Source: Microbacterium aurantiacum | GTDB taxonomy: Bacteria > Actinomycetota > Actinomycetes > Actinomycetales > Microbacteriaceae | DNA length: 64,000 nt | Direction: 5' to 3' | Assembly (NCBI RefSeq): GCF_021654035.1 | Contig: NZ_JAJPDW010000006.1 | Location: forward strand, 103,322-167,321 | Shown: positions 8,780 to 16,095 of the stretch, piece by piece | Position numbering within the stretch: the stretch's first letter is position 1 | Layout: each line of letters begins with the position of its first letter | Translations under genes and position numbers: made by a program | The notes under the pieces: model-generated | The model's input: only the letters and a program-made list of their open reading frames with translations | What the model was told of the DNA's origin: nothing | Database searches by the model: none

Positions 8780-9810
8780 GCGCCTGCGGCCGGAGTGTCC
8801 CCCGGCCAGACGGCGACGACGACCTTCCCCGACCGCTCGGAATCCCGCGCGACGGCGAACGCGCCTTCTGCGTCGTCGGCGGGGAGGACGTGGGTGATCA
8901 CCTGCTCGATCTCCGGACGCCGGTCGAGCAGGTCGACTGCCGCATCGATCTCCTCCGCGAAGCGGAACGTCCCGACGAACGTCACCTCCTTCGAGATGAA
9001 GGGGGCGAGATTGACCGGTCGCGCCTCGTCGGGAACCATGCCGACCTGCACCACGACCCCGCGCGGACGCACCGCGGCGAGGGCCGCTGAGATGGATGCC
9101 GCGACGCCGGAGCATTCGAGCACCACATCGTAGGAGCCGGCATCCAGCGTCTCGGCCGAGACATCGACGACGCGGTCGGCACCGAGGGCCGAGGCCCGAG
9201 CGAGCGGCCCCGGGAGCACGTCCGTCGCGGTCACCGAGCCCGCACCCGCGTCGATCGCGGCAGCGACGGCCAGCAGACCGATCGGGCCGGAGCCGGTGAC
9301 GAGGACGCGCGCACCCGAGACCTCCCCCGCACGGGACAGGGCGTGCAACGCCACGGCGAGCGGTTCCGCGAGGACCGCGCGACGCACAGGCAGGGACCCC
9401 GGGAGGACGCGGACCATCGCGCGATCGACCACGAGGTGCTCGGCGAGCCCTCCCTGGGTGTGCGGCCACGTGGATGCGCTCCCCAGGTAGGCCCCGTTTG
9501 GCCACAGGTGCGGGGCGTCCGGCAGGGACGGTGCCGGGTCGCCGAAGGTCGCCGGATGAACGGTGACGGGCGTTCCGGCGGGCCAGCGACCGGAGGGATC
9601 CCGGTCGATCCGCCCCGACACCTCGTGACCGGGGATGAGGGGTTCGCGCACGACGTACGCGCCGTTCGCGCCCTCGAAGTAGTAGTGCAGGTCAGACCCG
9701 CAGATCCCGACGTAGTCGATCCGGACGCGCACCTGGTCGGGGCCGGGTTCGGGGGTGTCGACCTCGCGGACGACGAGGGTCTGCCGGGCGTCGATGAAGG
9801 CGGCGCGCAT
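8767..9810 (-). CDS. idnD: Zinc-type alcohol dehydrogenase, L-idonate 5-dehydrogenase-like
   Basis: By similarity to E. coli IdnD the enzyme would oxidise L-idonate to 5-ketogluconate with NAD(P). The 347-residue MDR protein shows catalytic zinc ligands C37, H62/E63 and E149, the IdnD-like GICGSDLHYYFEG (35-47), GSASTWPHTQGG (110-121), and the Rossmann motif TGSGPIG. Unusually, the structural-zinc lobe (residues 85-108) contains none of the four cysteines typical of the family. It is the last gene of the gntP-idnO-idnD operon, 16 nt after idnO. Context supports an idonate role, but a related sorbitol-type polyol dehydrogenase is possible. Confidence 0.82.
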   Translation of the reverse strand: MRAAFIDARQTLVVREVDTPEPGPDQVRVRIDYVGICGSDLHYYFEGANGAYVVREPLIPGHEVSGRIDRDPSGRWPAGTPVTVHPATFGDPAPSLPDAPHLWPNGAYLGSASTWPHTQGGLAEHLVVDRAMVRVLPGSLPVRRAVLAEPLAVALHALSRAGEVSGARVLVTGSGPIGLLAVAAAIDAGAGSVTATDVLPGPLARASALGADRVVDVSAETLDAGSYDVVLECSGVAASISAALAAVRPRGVVVQVGMVPDEARPVNLAPFISKEVTFVGTFRFAEEIDAAVDLLDRRPEIEQVITHVLPADDAEGAFAVARDSERSGKVVVAVWPGDTPAAGAQSL

Positions 9811-9826
9811 GGGGGTCCTTTCGGGA

Positions 9827-10594
9827 TCAGACGACGGCGGTCATCCCGCCGTCGACGAAGAGGTTCTGGCCCGAGACGAAGCTCGAGGCATCGGAGACGA
9901 GGAAGAGGAGGGCGCCGTCGAGCTCGGCGAAGTCGCCCCAGCGACGCGCGGGCGTCCGCTCGGTGAGCCAGGCGGTGAACGCCTCGTCCTCGACGAGAGC
10001 CGCGTTCATCTCGGTGGCGAAGTAGCCCGGCGAGAGGGCGTTGACCTGGATGCCGTGGCGGGCGAGGTCCGCGGCCATGCCCTTCGTGAGCTGGGCCACC
10101 CCACCCTTGGACGCGGAGTACGGGGCGATGGTCTGGCGGGCGAGGTGCGACTGGACGGACGCGACGTTGACGATCTTCCCCGAGCCGCGGGCGATCATCG
10201 CCGGAGCGACGAACCTCGAGACGTAGAACACCCCGGAGAGGTTGGCGGCGATCACGTCGTCCCAGTCCGAGACCGCGAAGTCCTGGATGGGCGCGCGGCG
10301 CTGAACGCCGGCGTTGTTGACGAGGATGTCGGGGGTGCCGACCTGCTCGAGGAGCGCGGAGACGCCGCGCTCAACGGCCGCGGCATCCGTCACATCGAAC
10401 GCCACCGCGTGCGCCGGCCGACCGGACAGCGCCTCCGCCTCGGCGCGCGTGCGCTCGACCGCGGCCGCGTCGCGACCGTGGACGACCACGCGGGCTCCGG
10501 CGCGGGCGAGCGCCAGAGCAAGGGAGCGGCCGAGACCCCGGGAGGATCCGGTGACCAGCGCGAGCCGGTCGGAGACATCGAAGAGCGAGGACAT
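9827..10594 (-). CDS. idnO: SDR-family gluconate 5-dehydrogenase
   Basis: This enzyme would reduce 5-ketogluconate to gluconate, completing L-idonate conversion. The 255-residue short-chain dehydrogenase has the cofactor motif TGSSRGLG, NNAG in VNNAGVQRRAP, and the catalytic YSASK. Its C-terminus closely follows E. coli IdnO from memory: VEDEAFTAWL, RTPARRWGD and LFVDGGM. It lies 41 nt after gntP and 16 nt before idnD on the same strand, so the three are very likely one transcript under the operator near 12150. Confidence 0.9.
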   Translation of the reverse strand: MSSLFDVSDRLALVTGSSRGLGRSLALALARAGARVVVHGRDAAAVERTRAEAEALSGRPAHAVAFDVTDAAAVERGVSALLEQVGTPDILVNNAGVQRRAPIQDFAVSDWDDVIAANLSGVFYVSRFVAPAMIARGSGKIVNVASVQSHLARQTIAPYSASKGGVAQLTKGMAADLARHGIQVNALSPGYFATEMNAALVEDEAFTAWLTERTPARRWGDFAELDGALLFLVSDASSFVSGQNLFVDGGMTAVV

Positions 10595-10635
10595 GGATTC
10601 TCCCGGGGTCGAAGGCGGTGGGTGGGGGCGCCGGA

Positions 10636-12024
10636 TCAGAGCATCGAGCCGACGGCGAAGACGATGAGCACCAGCCCGAACGCGAAGACCGATTCGATCG
10701 CCTGCTGCACGGTCCAGGTCTTCAGAGTGGTCTTGACGTCCATCCCCATGAGGCGACCGACCAGCCAGAAGCCGGAGTCGTTGACGTGACCGGCGAACAC
10801 GGAACCGGCGGCGGTCGCAAGGGTGATCGCGGCGATCTGGACGGGGTTGAAGTCGCCGGCGATGACGGCCGGAGCCGCCAGTCCCGCAGCCGTCACGAGG
10901 GCGACGGTGGCCGAGCCCTGGGCGAGACGGATGACGACGGCGATGATGTAGGCCGCGACGATGATCGGCAGGCCGAGGTCCGCGAGCGAGTCGGCGAGCG
11001 CGTCACCGATGCCGGACGCGCGGAGCACCGCACCGAACATGCCACCGGCTCCGGTGATGAGGATGACCGAGGCCACGGGGCCGAGGGCGGAGTCGACGAT
11101 CTTCTCGAGCGCCGTGCCGTTCTCACCGCGGCGACGGCCGAGGACCACGATCGCGACGAGGACGGTGATGAGGAGGGCCACGGCGGAGTTGCCGAGCAGG
11201 ACCAGCACCTGCACCCACGTGCTGTCGATCGAGACGAAGCCCGCGGAGGCGAGGGTCGTGAGGCCCGTGTTGAGGAAGATCAGGAACATCGGCAGCAGGA
11301 GCAGGAGGATGATCGTCCGCGGCTTGGGCGGGTTGGTCGGCTGGTCCTCGTCGAGCTCTCCGAAGAGGTTCGGCACGGGAAGCGGGATGCGCGCGGCGAT
11401 GAACTTCCCCCACAGGTAGCCGGAGACGTACCAGACCGGGAAGGCGATGACGAGGCCGATGAGCAGGACGATGCCGAGGTTCGCTCCGTAGAGCTCGGAC
11501 GCCGTGACGGGCCCGGGGTGGGGCGGCAGGAAGACGTGCATCACCGAGAACGCGGCGGCGGCGGGGATGCCGAACAGCAGGACGTTGTTCTTCGACACGC
11601 GCCGTGCGATCGCGAAGATGATCGGCAGCATCATGACCAGGCCCGCGTCGAAGAACATCGGGAATCCGAGGATCAGCGAGGCGATACCGAGGGCGAACGG
11701 CGCGCGCTTCTCGCCGAAGACCTCGACGAACTTGTCGGCGAGGGCCTTGGCGCCTCCCGAGTGTTCGATCAGCCTCCCGAGCATGGCGCCGAGTGCCACG
11801 AGGAGGGCGACGGTGCCGAGCGTGGCGCCGAACCCTCCGGTCAGGGTCGTCGCGATCGCACCGATCGGCACACCCGCGACGAGCGCGGTGAGCAGCGACA
11901 CGATGATCAGCGTCAGGAAGGCGTGCACCTTGAAGACGATGATCATCACGAGGATGAGCGCGATCGCGCCGGCAGCGACGCCGAGCAGCGGCAGGGTCCC
12001 CAGGGTCTGGGTCCAATCTTCCAT
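10636..12024 (-). CDS. gntP: GntP-family gluconate/idonate:proton symporter
   Basis: This inner-membrane permease of 462 residues imports gluconate or a related aldonate with protons. It has about twelve to fourteen hydrophobic segments and GntP-family motifs: FGATLGTVALLVALGAMLGRLIEHSGG near residues 64-90, FFDAGLVMMLPI, FLPPHPGPV, and SATVALVTAAGL/HVNDSGFWLV in the C-terminal half. The ATG at 12024 was chosen over the upstream in-frame start at 12057 because GGAG lies at proper spacing before it. It is first in the operon with idnO and idnD and divergent from the GntR/FCD regulator. Its long leader contains a strong hairpin at 12050-12078. Confidence 0.93.
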   Translation of the reverse strand: MEDWTQTLGTLPLLGVAAGAIALILVMIIVFKVHAFLTLIIVSLLTALVAGVPIGAIATTLTGGFGATLGTVALLVALGAMLGRLIEHSGGAKALADKFVEVFGEKRAPFALGIASLILGFPMFFDAGLVMMLPIIFAIARRVSKNNVLLFGIPAAAAFSVMHVFLPPHPGPVTASELYGANLGIVLLIGLVIAFPVWYVSGYLWGKFIAARIPLPVPNLFGELDEDQPTNPPKPRTIILLLLLPMFLIFLNTGLTTLASAGFVSIDSTWVQVLVLLGNSAVALLITVLVAIVVLGRRRGENGTALEKIVDSALGPVASVILITGAGGMFGAVLRASGIGDALADSLADLGLPIIVAAYIIAVVIRLAQGSATVALVTAAGLAAPAVIAGDFNPVQIAAITLATAAGSVFAGHVNDSGFWLVGRLMGMDVKTTLKTWTVQQAIESVFAFGLVLIVFAVGSML

Positions 12025-12049
12025 CGAGATCTCCGTTGATGAGAGGAAT

Positions 12050-12078
12050 GGGAGCACCCCCGGGGGGTCCGTGCTCCC
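12050..12078 (-). promoter_or_regulatory. Stable hairpin in the gntP 5' leader
   Basis: GGGAGCAC (12050-12057) pairs with GTGCTCCC (12071-12078), with an additional C/G-rich inner helix. If transcription starts just below the minus-strand -10 at 12151-12156, this lies in the untranslated leader, 26 nt before the gntP start codon. It could affect translation or attenuation; this is inferred from position only. Confidence 0.4.
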
Positions 12079-12146
12079 GCGTTAGGATTCGAGCGGTGTC
12101 GGCGCGAACCGCGGGGGCACGTCGACGACCGTGAGCATCCTCACAC

Positions 12147-12161
12147 AAAGATCGTATCTTT
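12147..12161. promoter_or_regulatory. Palindromic operator overlapping divergent -10 boxes, gntP operon/regulator
   Basis: AAAGATCGTATCTTT is a perfect 6-3-6 palindrome. It contains the -10-like TATCTT (12155-12160) facing the regulator and TACGAT on the minus strand (12151-12156) facing gntP. The same architecture recurs at 15327-15341, so it is probably the binding site of the GntR/FCD regulator encoded next to it. Binding would block both promoters. Confidence 0.65.
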
Positions 12162-12196
12162 GGCAACATGTCGTCATACCTTTCGGAAGGAGCGGC

Positions 12197-12892
12197 GTGG
12201 CCCAGGCATCCCACGGACCGGTGCTCGACGCACTCGGCGTCCGCATCGCATCCGGCGCCCTCGCGCCGGGGTCCGTCCTGACCCTGGCGGGCCTCGAGAC
12301 GGAGTACGGCGTGTCGCGCACCGTGATCCGCGAGGCCGTGCGCGTGCTCGAGGCGATGGGGATGCTCTCCTCCCGGCGCCGTGTGGGCATCACGGTGCGC
12401 CCCGTCGCGGAGTGGAGCGCGCTGGACACGCGGCTGATCGATTGGCAGTTGCGCGGACCCCGCCGGGATCAGCAGCTCATCGTCGTCACGGAGCTGCGCG
12501 CGGCGATCGAACCCATCGCCGCCCGGCTGAGCGCGCAGCGCGCGTCCGACGTCCAGCGCGCCGAGATCGTGCGCCTCGCCGCGCGCCTGGAGGAACTCGG
12601 CAACGCCGGCGAGGGGGCGTCGGAGGAGTATCTCGACGTCGACGTCGCCTTCCACGACCTCATCCTCGACGCCAGCGGCAACCTGATGCTCGCCGCGACG
12701 AAGGCACCCATCGCCGCGGTCATCGCGGGGCGCTCGCACCTGGGCCTGACTCCCGGCGTCCCCTACTCCGAAGCGCTGCACAACCACGTGGCGACCGCCG
12801 ACGCGATCGCCCGGGGCGACGCCGACGGCGCGGAACTGCACACGCGTCGCTACGTCGAAGCCGTCCTCAGCGAGGTGCGCGGCGTGCGCTGA
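12197..12892 (+). CDS. GntR-family (FCD) transcriptional regulator of the gluconate/idonate cluster
   Basis: The 231-residue protein has an N-terminal winged HTH (LAGLETEYGVSRTVIREAVRVLEAMGML, about residues 35-62) and a C-terminal all-helical FCD effector domain with metal/ligand residues in VDVAFHDLILDASGN and LHNHVATADAI. GTG 12197 was chosen because GGAAGGAG precedes it and the -10 TATCTT at 12155-12160 excludes the earlier in-frame GTG at 12131, which would be upstream of the transcript start. It is divergent from gntP and probably represses both directions until a sugar acid binds. It ends 26 nt inside the convergent dehydrogenase gene. Confidence 0.92.
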   Translation: MAQASHGPVLDALGVRIASGALAPGSVLTLAGLETEYGVSRTVIREAVRVLEAMGMLSSRRRVGITVRPVAEWSALDTRLIDWQLRGPRRDQQLIVVTELRAAIEPIAARLSAQRASDVQRAEIVRLAARLEELGNAGEGASEEYLDVDVAFHDLILDASGNLMLAATKAPIAAVIAGRSHLGLTPGVPYSEALHNHVATADAIARGDADGAELHTRRYVEAVLSEVRGVR

Positions 12893-13835
12893 CCAGCCCC
12901 TCCGGCTCGTCGCCTCGGACGAGGGCGATCACTGCTGCGACCGTCCCCTCGGCCATGCGCGTGACGGCCTCGGCGGTGTGGCCCGCGCTGTGGGGAGTGG
13001 AGACGACCCGCGGATGCCCGATGAGAGGCGACGCCGAGGGCGGTTCGCTCTCGTAGACGTCCACGGCGACCGCGTGCAGCTGTCCGGCGTCGAGGGCGGC
13101 ACGCGCCGCCTCCTCGTCGAGGATCCCGCCACGCGCGGTGTTGATCACGATACCCCCCGGCGGGAGCAGCGCGAGTCTCGTCGCGTCGAGGAGGTGCCGC
13201 GTCGTGGGGACCAACGGCACGTGCACGCTCACGACGTCGCTGGTCGCGCACAGGTCGTCCAGGGCCCGCGGCGTGACGCCGGCCGCGGCGATCTCCGCAT
13301 CGGGAAGGAGCGGATCCCATGCGGATACGCGCATGCCGAGTCCTCGCGCGAGCGCCGCGACGTGGCGGCCGATCGCCCCGAACCCCAGGACACCGAACGA
13401 CCGGCCCCCCAGCTCGATCCCGCGTCCCCGCGGCCACTCCCCCGCGCGCACACCGGCATCGAGGACCGGGATGCCGCGCGCCGCCGCGAAGGCGAGGGCG
13501 ATCGCCATCTCGGCCACGGCGGCCGCGTTCGCACCGGCGGTGCGCGTCACCGCGACCCCGCGGGCCTGCGCCGCGTCGAGGTCGACGTTGTCGACGCCCG
13601 CCCCGTAGCGCGCAATGAGGCGGAGTCGATCCGCGCCCGCGAGGGCGGCGGCGTCGAACTCGTCGAGCCCGGCGATCACCGCATCCACGCCGACGAGGGC
13701 GCGCGCGACCTCGTCGGAGGTGAGCGGCCGCCCGACGTCGTTGAAGACCAGCTCGGCGTCCAGATCCCGCAGGGGTGCCAGTGCCGGATGGTCGCGGTCC
13801 GCGCTCAGGGAGGTCGGCGTCACCAGGACCCTCAT
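12867..13835 (-). CDS. D-isomer-specific 2-hydroxyacid dehydrogenase, possible 2-ketogluconate reductase
   Basis: A 322-residue NAD(P)-dependent dehydrogenase with the catalytic-domain ARYGAGVDNVD, the Rossmann motif GFGAIGRHVA, the catalytic Arg in INTARGGILDE, a Glu in YESEPP, and the active-site His in TPHSAGHT. The family includes phosphoglycerate dehydrogenase and GhrB-type 2-ketoaldonate reductases. In this cluster, reduction of 2-keto-gulonate or 2-ketogluconate to idonate or gluconate is the most sensible role, but that is inference. Its ATG (13835) overlaps the kinase stop as ATGA, indicating translational coupling. The long upstream open frame is a shadow of the kinase. Confidence 0.85.
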   Translation of the reverse strand: MRVLVTPTSLSADRDHPALAPLRDLDAELVFNDVGRPLTSDEVARALVGVDAVIAGLDEFDAAALAGADRLRLIARYGAGVDNVDLDAAQARGVAVTRTAGANAAAVAEMAIALAFAAARGIPVLDAGVRAGEWPRGRGIELGGRSFGVLGFGAIGRHVAALARGLGMRVSAWDPLLPDAEIAAAGVTPRALDDLCATSDVVSVHVPLVPTTRHLLDATRLALLPPGGIVINTARGGILDEEAARAALDAGQLHAVAVDVYESEPPSASPLIGHPRVVSTPHSAGHTAEAVTRMAEGTVAAVIALVRGDEPEGLVSARRAPR

Positions 13836-15271
13836 GCCGCGCCCTCCGCCCCGGGGAGGCTGCGGGTGTACTGCTCGAGGTAGCGGGCGAATCCGGCGTC
13901 GTACTGCGTACGACGCGCGGGATCGGGGTGGAGGATCTCCGGCTCGGCGCTGTCCAGCGCCGGATGCGTCTGCGGGAGCCCCGATGCGCGGAGGCCCATC
14001 CGGACGGCGCCGGTGATGGAGCTGTGCTGGCGCGGGGAGACCTCCATCGGCACCCCGAAGACGTCCACGGTCAGTCGTGTCCAGAACGGGGATGACAGCA
14101 CCCCTCCCGACAGCACGATCCGGCGCGGGGCGCCGTTGAGCGCGGTGAGTTCTTTGAAGCAGTGGTAGAGCGAGAAGACGATCCCCTCCAGAACCCCCTG
14201 GTACATGTCCACGCGCGAATGCTGAGGGCGCAGCTCCACCAGTCCGCCACGGCGCTGGTCCTGCCAGCCGGGGCTGCGTTCGCCGAACAGGAACGGGAGG
14301 AAGACCGGGAGGTCCTCGCGGTCCGCGGAGAGCTGCGGCTCGATCTCCGCGTAGTCGATCGATGCGCCGAAGAGACGCTCCCGCGCCCAGTCGACGCAGT
14401 TCCCGCACCCGGAGGTGGCCGCACCGCTGAGCGCGCCGAGGGGCGAGCGGTACGACCAGGTGCTGAGGGTGGGCGACAGCGACGGATGCCGCGTGGAGAA
14501 GCGCAGCGCCCCGCTCGTCCCCATCGAGAAGGTCATGTCCCCCGGTTCGGTGGCGAGGTCGCCGATCTGGCTGAGACCGCCGTCCGGCCCCGGCGTGAGG
14601 ACGGGGATCCCCGGGCGGAGCCCCAACAGCACCGCCGCTTCCGCGGTGAGCGGGAAGGATTCGTCCGGGGCGCAGAGCGGAGGAAGCTGCACGCCCGCGA
14701 GACCGAGACGGTCGATGACCTCGGAGTCCCAGTCGACGGTGTGGGCGTTCAGCAGCCCGGTGCCCGAGGCGAGGGAGGCGTTCATCCGCACCTCGCCGGT
14801 CAGCCGCGCGAACACCAGCGTCGGCTGGTCCAGCATCCGCCGGCCGGCGAGCGCCACTCCCGTCTCGGCGAGGTGGCGGAGTTTGAATGCGGGATAGACC
14901 GCATTGACCATGCACCCGGTGCGCTCGTGGAACCACCAGGTGAAATCGGCGTCCGCACGGAGGCGCGCGCAGAGGTCCTGCGCGCCGGTGTAGGGCCATT
15001 CCATCACCGGGGTGACCGGCGACAGATCCGCCTCGCGGAGCGTCAGGCCGTGCCACGTGCCGCTGAGGACGATGAGATCGACGGGACGTCCGGATGCCGC
15101 CTGCCGACCGAGCGCCATGAGCTGGGTGTAGATCGCGTCGCCGTCACGGACCGCGCTGTCGGGGCCGTCCACCTCGAACCGGCGGCTGCGGACGGAGGTC
15201 TCGCCGCTCTCCGTGTCGAACAGCATCGTCTTGGCCGAGGTCGTGCTGGCTTCGAGGGCGAGAATGAGCAT
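13832..15271 (-). CDS. FGGY-family carbohydrate kinase, gluconokinase-like
   Basis: The 479-residue cytosolic kinase starts MLILALEASTTSAK, the first phosphate-binding motif of FGGY kinases. Further motifs are GTWHGLTL, the substrate-loop region GTGLLNAHTVDWD, the catalytic-base Asp in LTPGPDGGLSQIGD, and the C-terminal ATP motif VLSGGVLSSPFW. Phosphorylation of gluconate to 6-phosphogluconate fits the operon and the nearby gnd, though other FGGY substrates cannot be excluded. Start ATG 15271 is chosen where conservation begins; residues upstream in frame belong to the control region. It is translationally coupled to the 2-hydroxyacid dehydrogenase and divergent from KDPG aldolase across the second palindromic operator. 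Confidence 0.86.
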   Translation of the reverse strand: MLILALEASTTSAKTMLFDTESGETSVRSRRFEVDGPDSAVRDGDAIYTQLMALGRQAASGRPVDLIVLSGTWHGLTLREADLSPVTPVMEWPYTGAQDLCARLRADADFTWWFHERTGCMVNAVYPAFKLRHLAETGVALAGRRMLDQPTLVFARLTGEVRMNASLASGTGLLNAHTVDWDSEVIDRLGLAGVQLPPLCAPDESFPLTAEAAVLLGLRPGIPVLTPGPDGGLSQIGDLATEPGDMTFSMGTSGALRFSTRHPSLSPTLSTWSYRSPLGALSGAATSGCGNCVDWARERLFGASIDYAEIEPQLSADREDLPVFLPFLFGERSPGWQDQRRGGLVELRPQHSRVDMYQGVLEGIVFSLYHCFKELTALNGAPRRIVLSGGVLSSPFWTRLTVDVFGVPMEVSPRQHSSITGAVRMGLRASGLPQTHPALDSAEPEILHPDPARRTQYDAGFARYLEQYTRSLPGAEGAA

Positions 15272-15326
15272 GGTGTCCTGATCCGTCGTCGGGAGGGCAA
15301 GGGCGGCGCATCGTCGCCGCGCGGCC

Positions 15327-15341
15327 AATGATATGATCATT
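15327..15341. promoter_or_regulatory. Second palindromic operator overlapping divergent -10 boxes, kinase/KDPG aldolase
   Basis: AATGATATGATCATT is a perfect 6-3-6 palindrome with the same AAWGAT-N3-ATCWTT form as the site at 12147. It contains TATGAT on the plus strand (15332-15337) for the aldolase and TATCAT on the minus strand (15328-15333) for the kinase. It is likely a second target of the FCD regulator at 12197, making the cluster one regulon. Confidence 0.65.
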
Positions 15342-15379
15342 TCGCCTTCCGCGCGAGACCGCTCGAGCGGACGAAGGAG

Positions 15380-16033
15380 ATGATGTTGTCCCCCGTGTTC
15401 GCCGACCTCGCCCGTCACCGCGTCGTTCCCGTGGTCACCGCCCGCACCGCCGAGGAGGGGCTCCGCATCGCCGACGCCCTCGCCGAGGGAGGGCTGCCGG
15501 TCGCGGAGATCACGTTCCGCACCGCCGCCGCGGCCGACGCCATCGCCGCGGTCGCCCGGGAGGGCGGCGTCCTCGTCGGTGCAGGCACGGTGCTGCGCGC
15601 CGACCAGGTCGATGAGGCCGTGGACGCCGGCGCACGCTTCGTCGTGTCACCGGGAACGAGCGCGGAGGTCATCGAGCGCTGCCGGCATCACGGCATCCCG
15701 GTCCTCCCCGGAGCGGTCACCGCCACCGAGGTGCAGACGGCGCTCGCCCTGGGCGTCGATGCCGTGAAGTTCTTCCCCGCCGCGACATCCGGCGGCATCC
15801 CCGCCCTCCGCGCCCTCGGCGCCCCCTTCTCCGGCCTCGGATTCGTCCCCACCGGCGGCATCGACGAGGCCACCGCCCCCGAATACCTCGCGGTGCCCTC
15901 GGTCCTCGCCGTCGGCGGCTCGTGGATGCTGCCCGCCGACGCGATCGACGCCGGCGACTGGGACCGCATCACAGACCTCACCCGCCGGGCCGTCACACGC
16001 ACCCGGAGCCCCGAGGACACCCCACTACGCTAG
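15380..16033 (+). CDS. eda: 2-keto-3-deoxy-6-phosphogluconate aldolase
   Basis: KDPG aldolase splits KDPG to pyruvate and glyceraldehyde-3-phosphate. The product (about 217 residues) is a single TIM barrel with VPVVTARTAEEG, the catalytic Glu43 in VAEITFRT, GAGTVL, VSPGTS, and the Schiff-base Lys130 in GVDAVKFFPA, followed by FVPTGGI. Start choice is uncertain: ATG at 15380 and 15383 lie too close to the GGAG at 15376-15379, whereas TTG 15386 has the best spacing. No 6-phosphogluconate dehydratase (edd) is present in the window. It could therefore act on another 2-keto-3-deoxy sugar acid, or edd may be elsewhere. It stands 62 nt upstream of gnd on the same strand. Confidence 0.92.
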   Translation: MMLSPVFADLARHRVVPVVTARTAEEGLRIADALAEGGLPVAEITFRTAAAADAIAAVAREGGVLVGAGTVLRADQVDEAVDAGARFVVSPGTSAEVIERCRHHGIPVLPGAVTATEVQTALALGVDAVKFFPAATSGGIPALRALGAPFSGLGFVPTGGIDEATAPEYLAVPSVLAVGGSWMLPADAIDAGDWDRITDLTRRAVTRTRSPEDTPLR

Positions 16034-16095
16034 GACCGGTCCCGGGAGCAGCCCCTGACGCTGCGGATGCCCGGTCGGCACGCACGAGGAGAGGT

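Noticed and set aside
12096..12134. Leaderless-looking 12-codon leader ORF (TAGGAT, 7 nt, GTG) ending at an earlier in-frame start of the FCD regulator
   Set aside because: The -10 boxes inside the operator at 12147-12161 place transcription start downstream of it, the peptide has no regulatory codon run, and the regulator has a better start with a ribosome-binding site at 12197.
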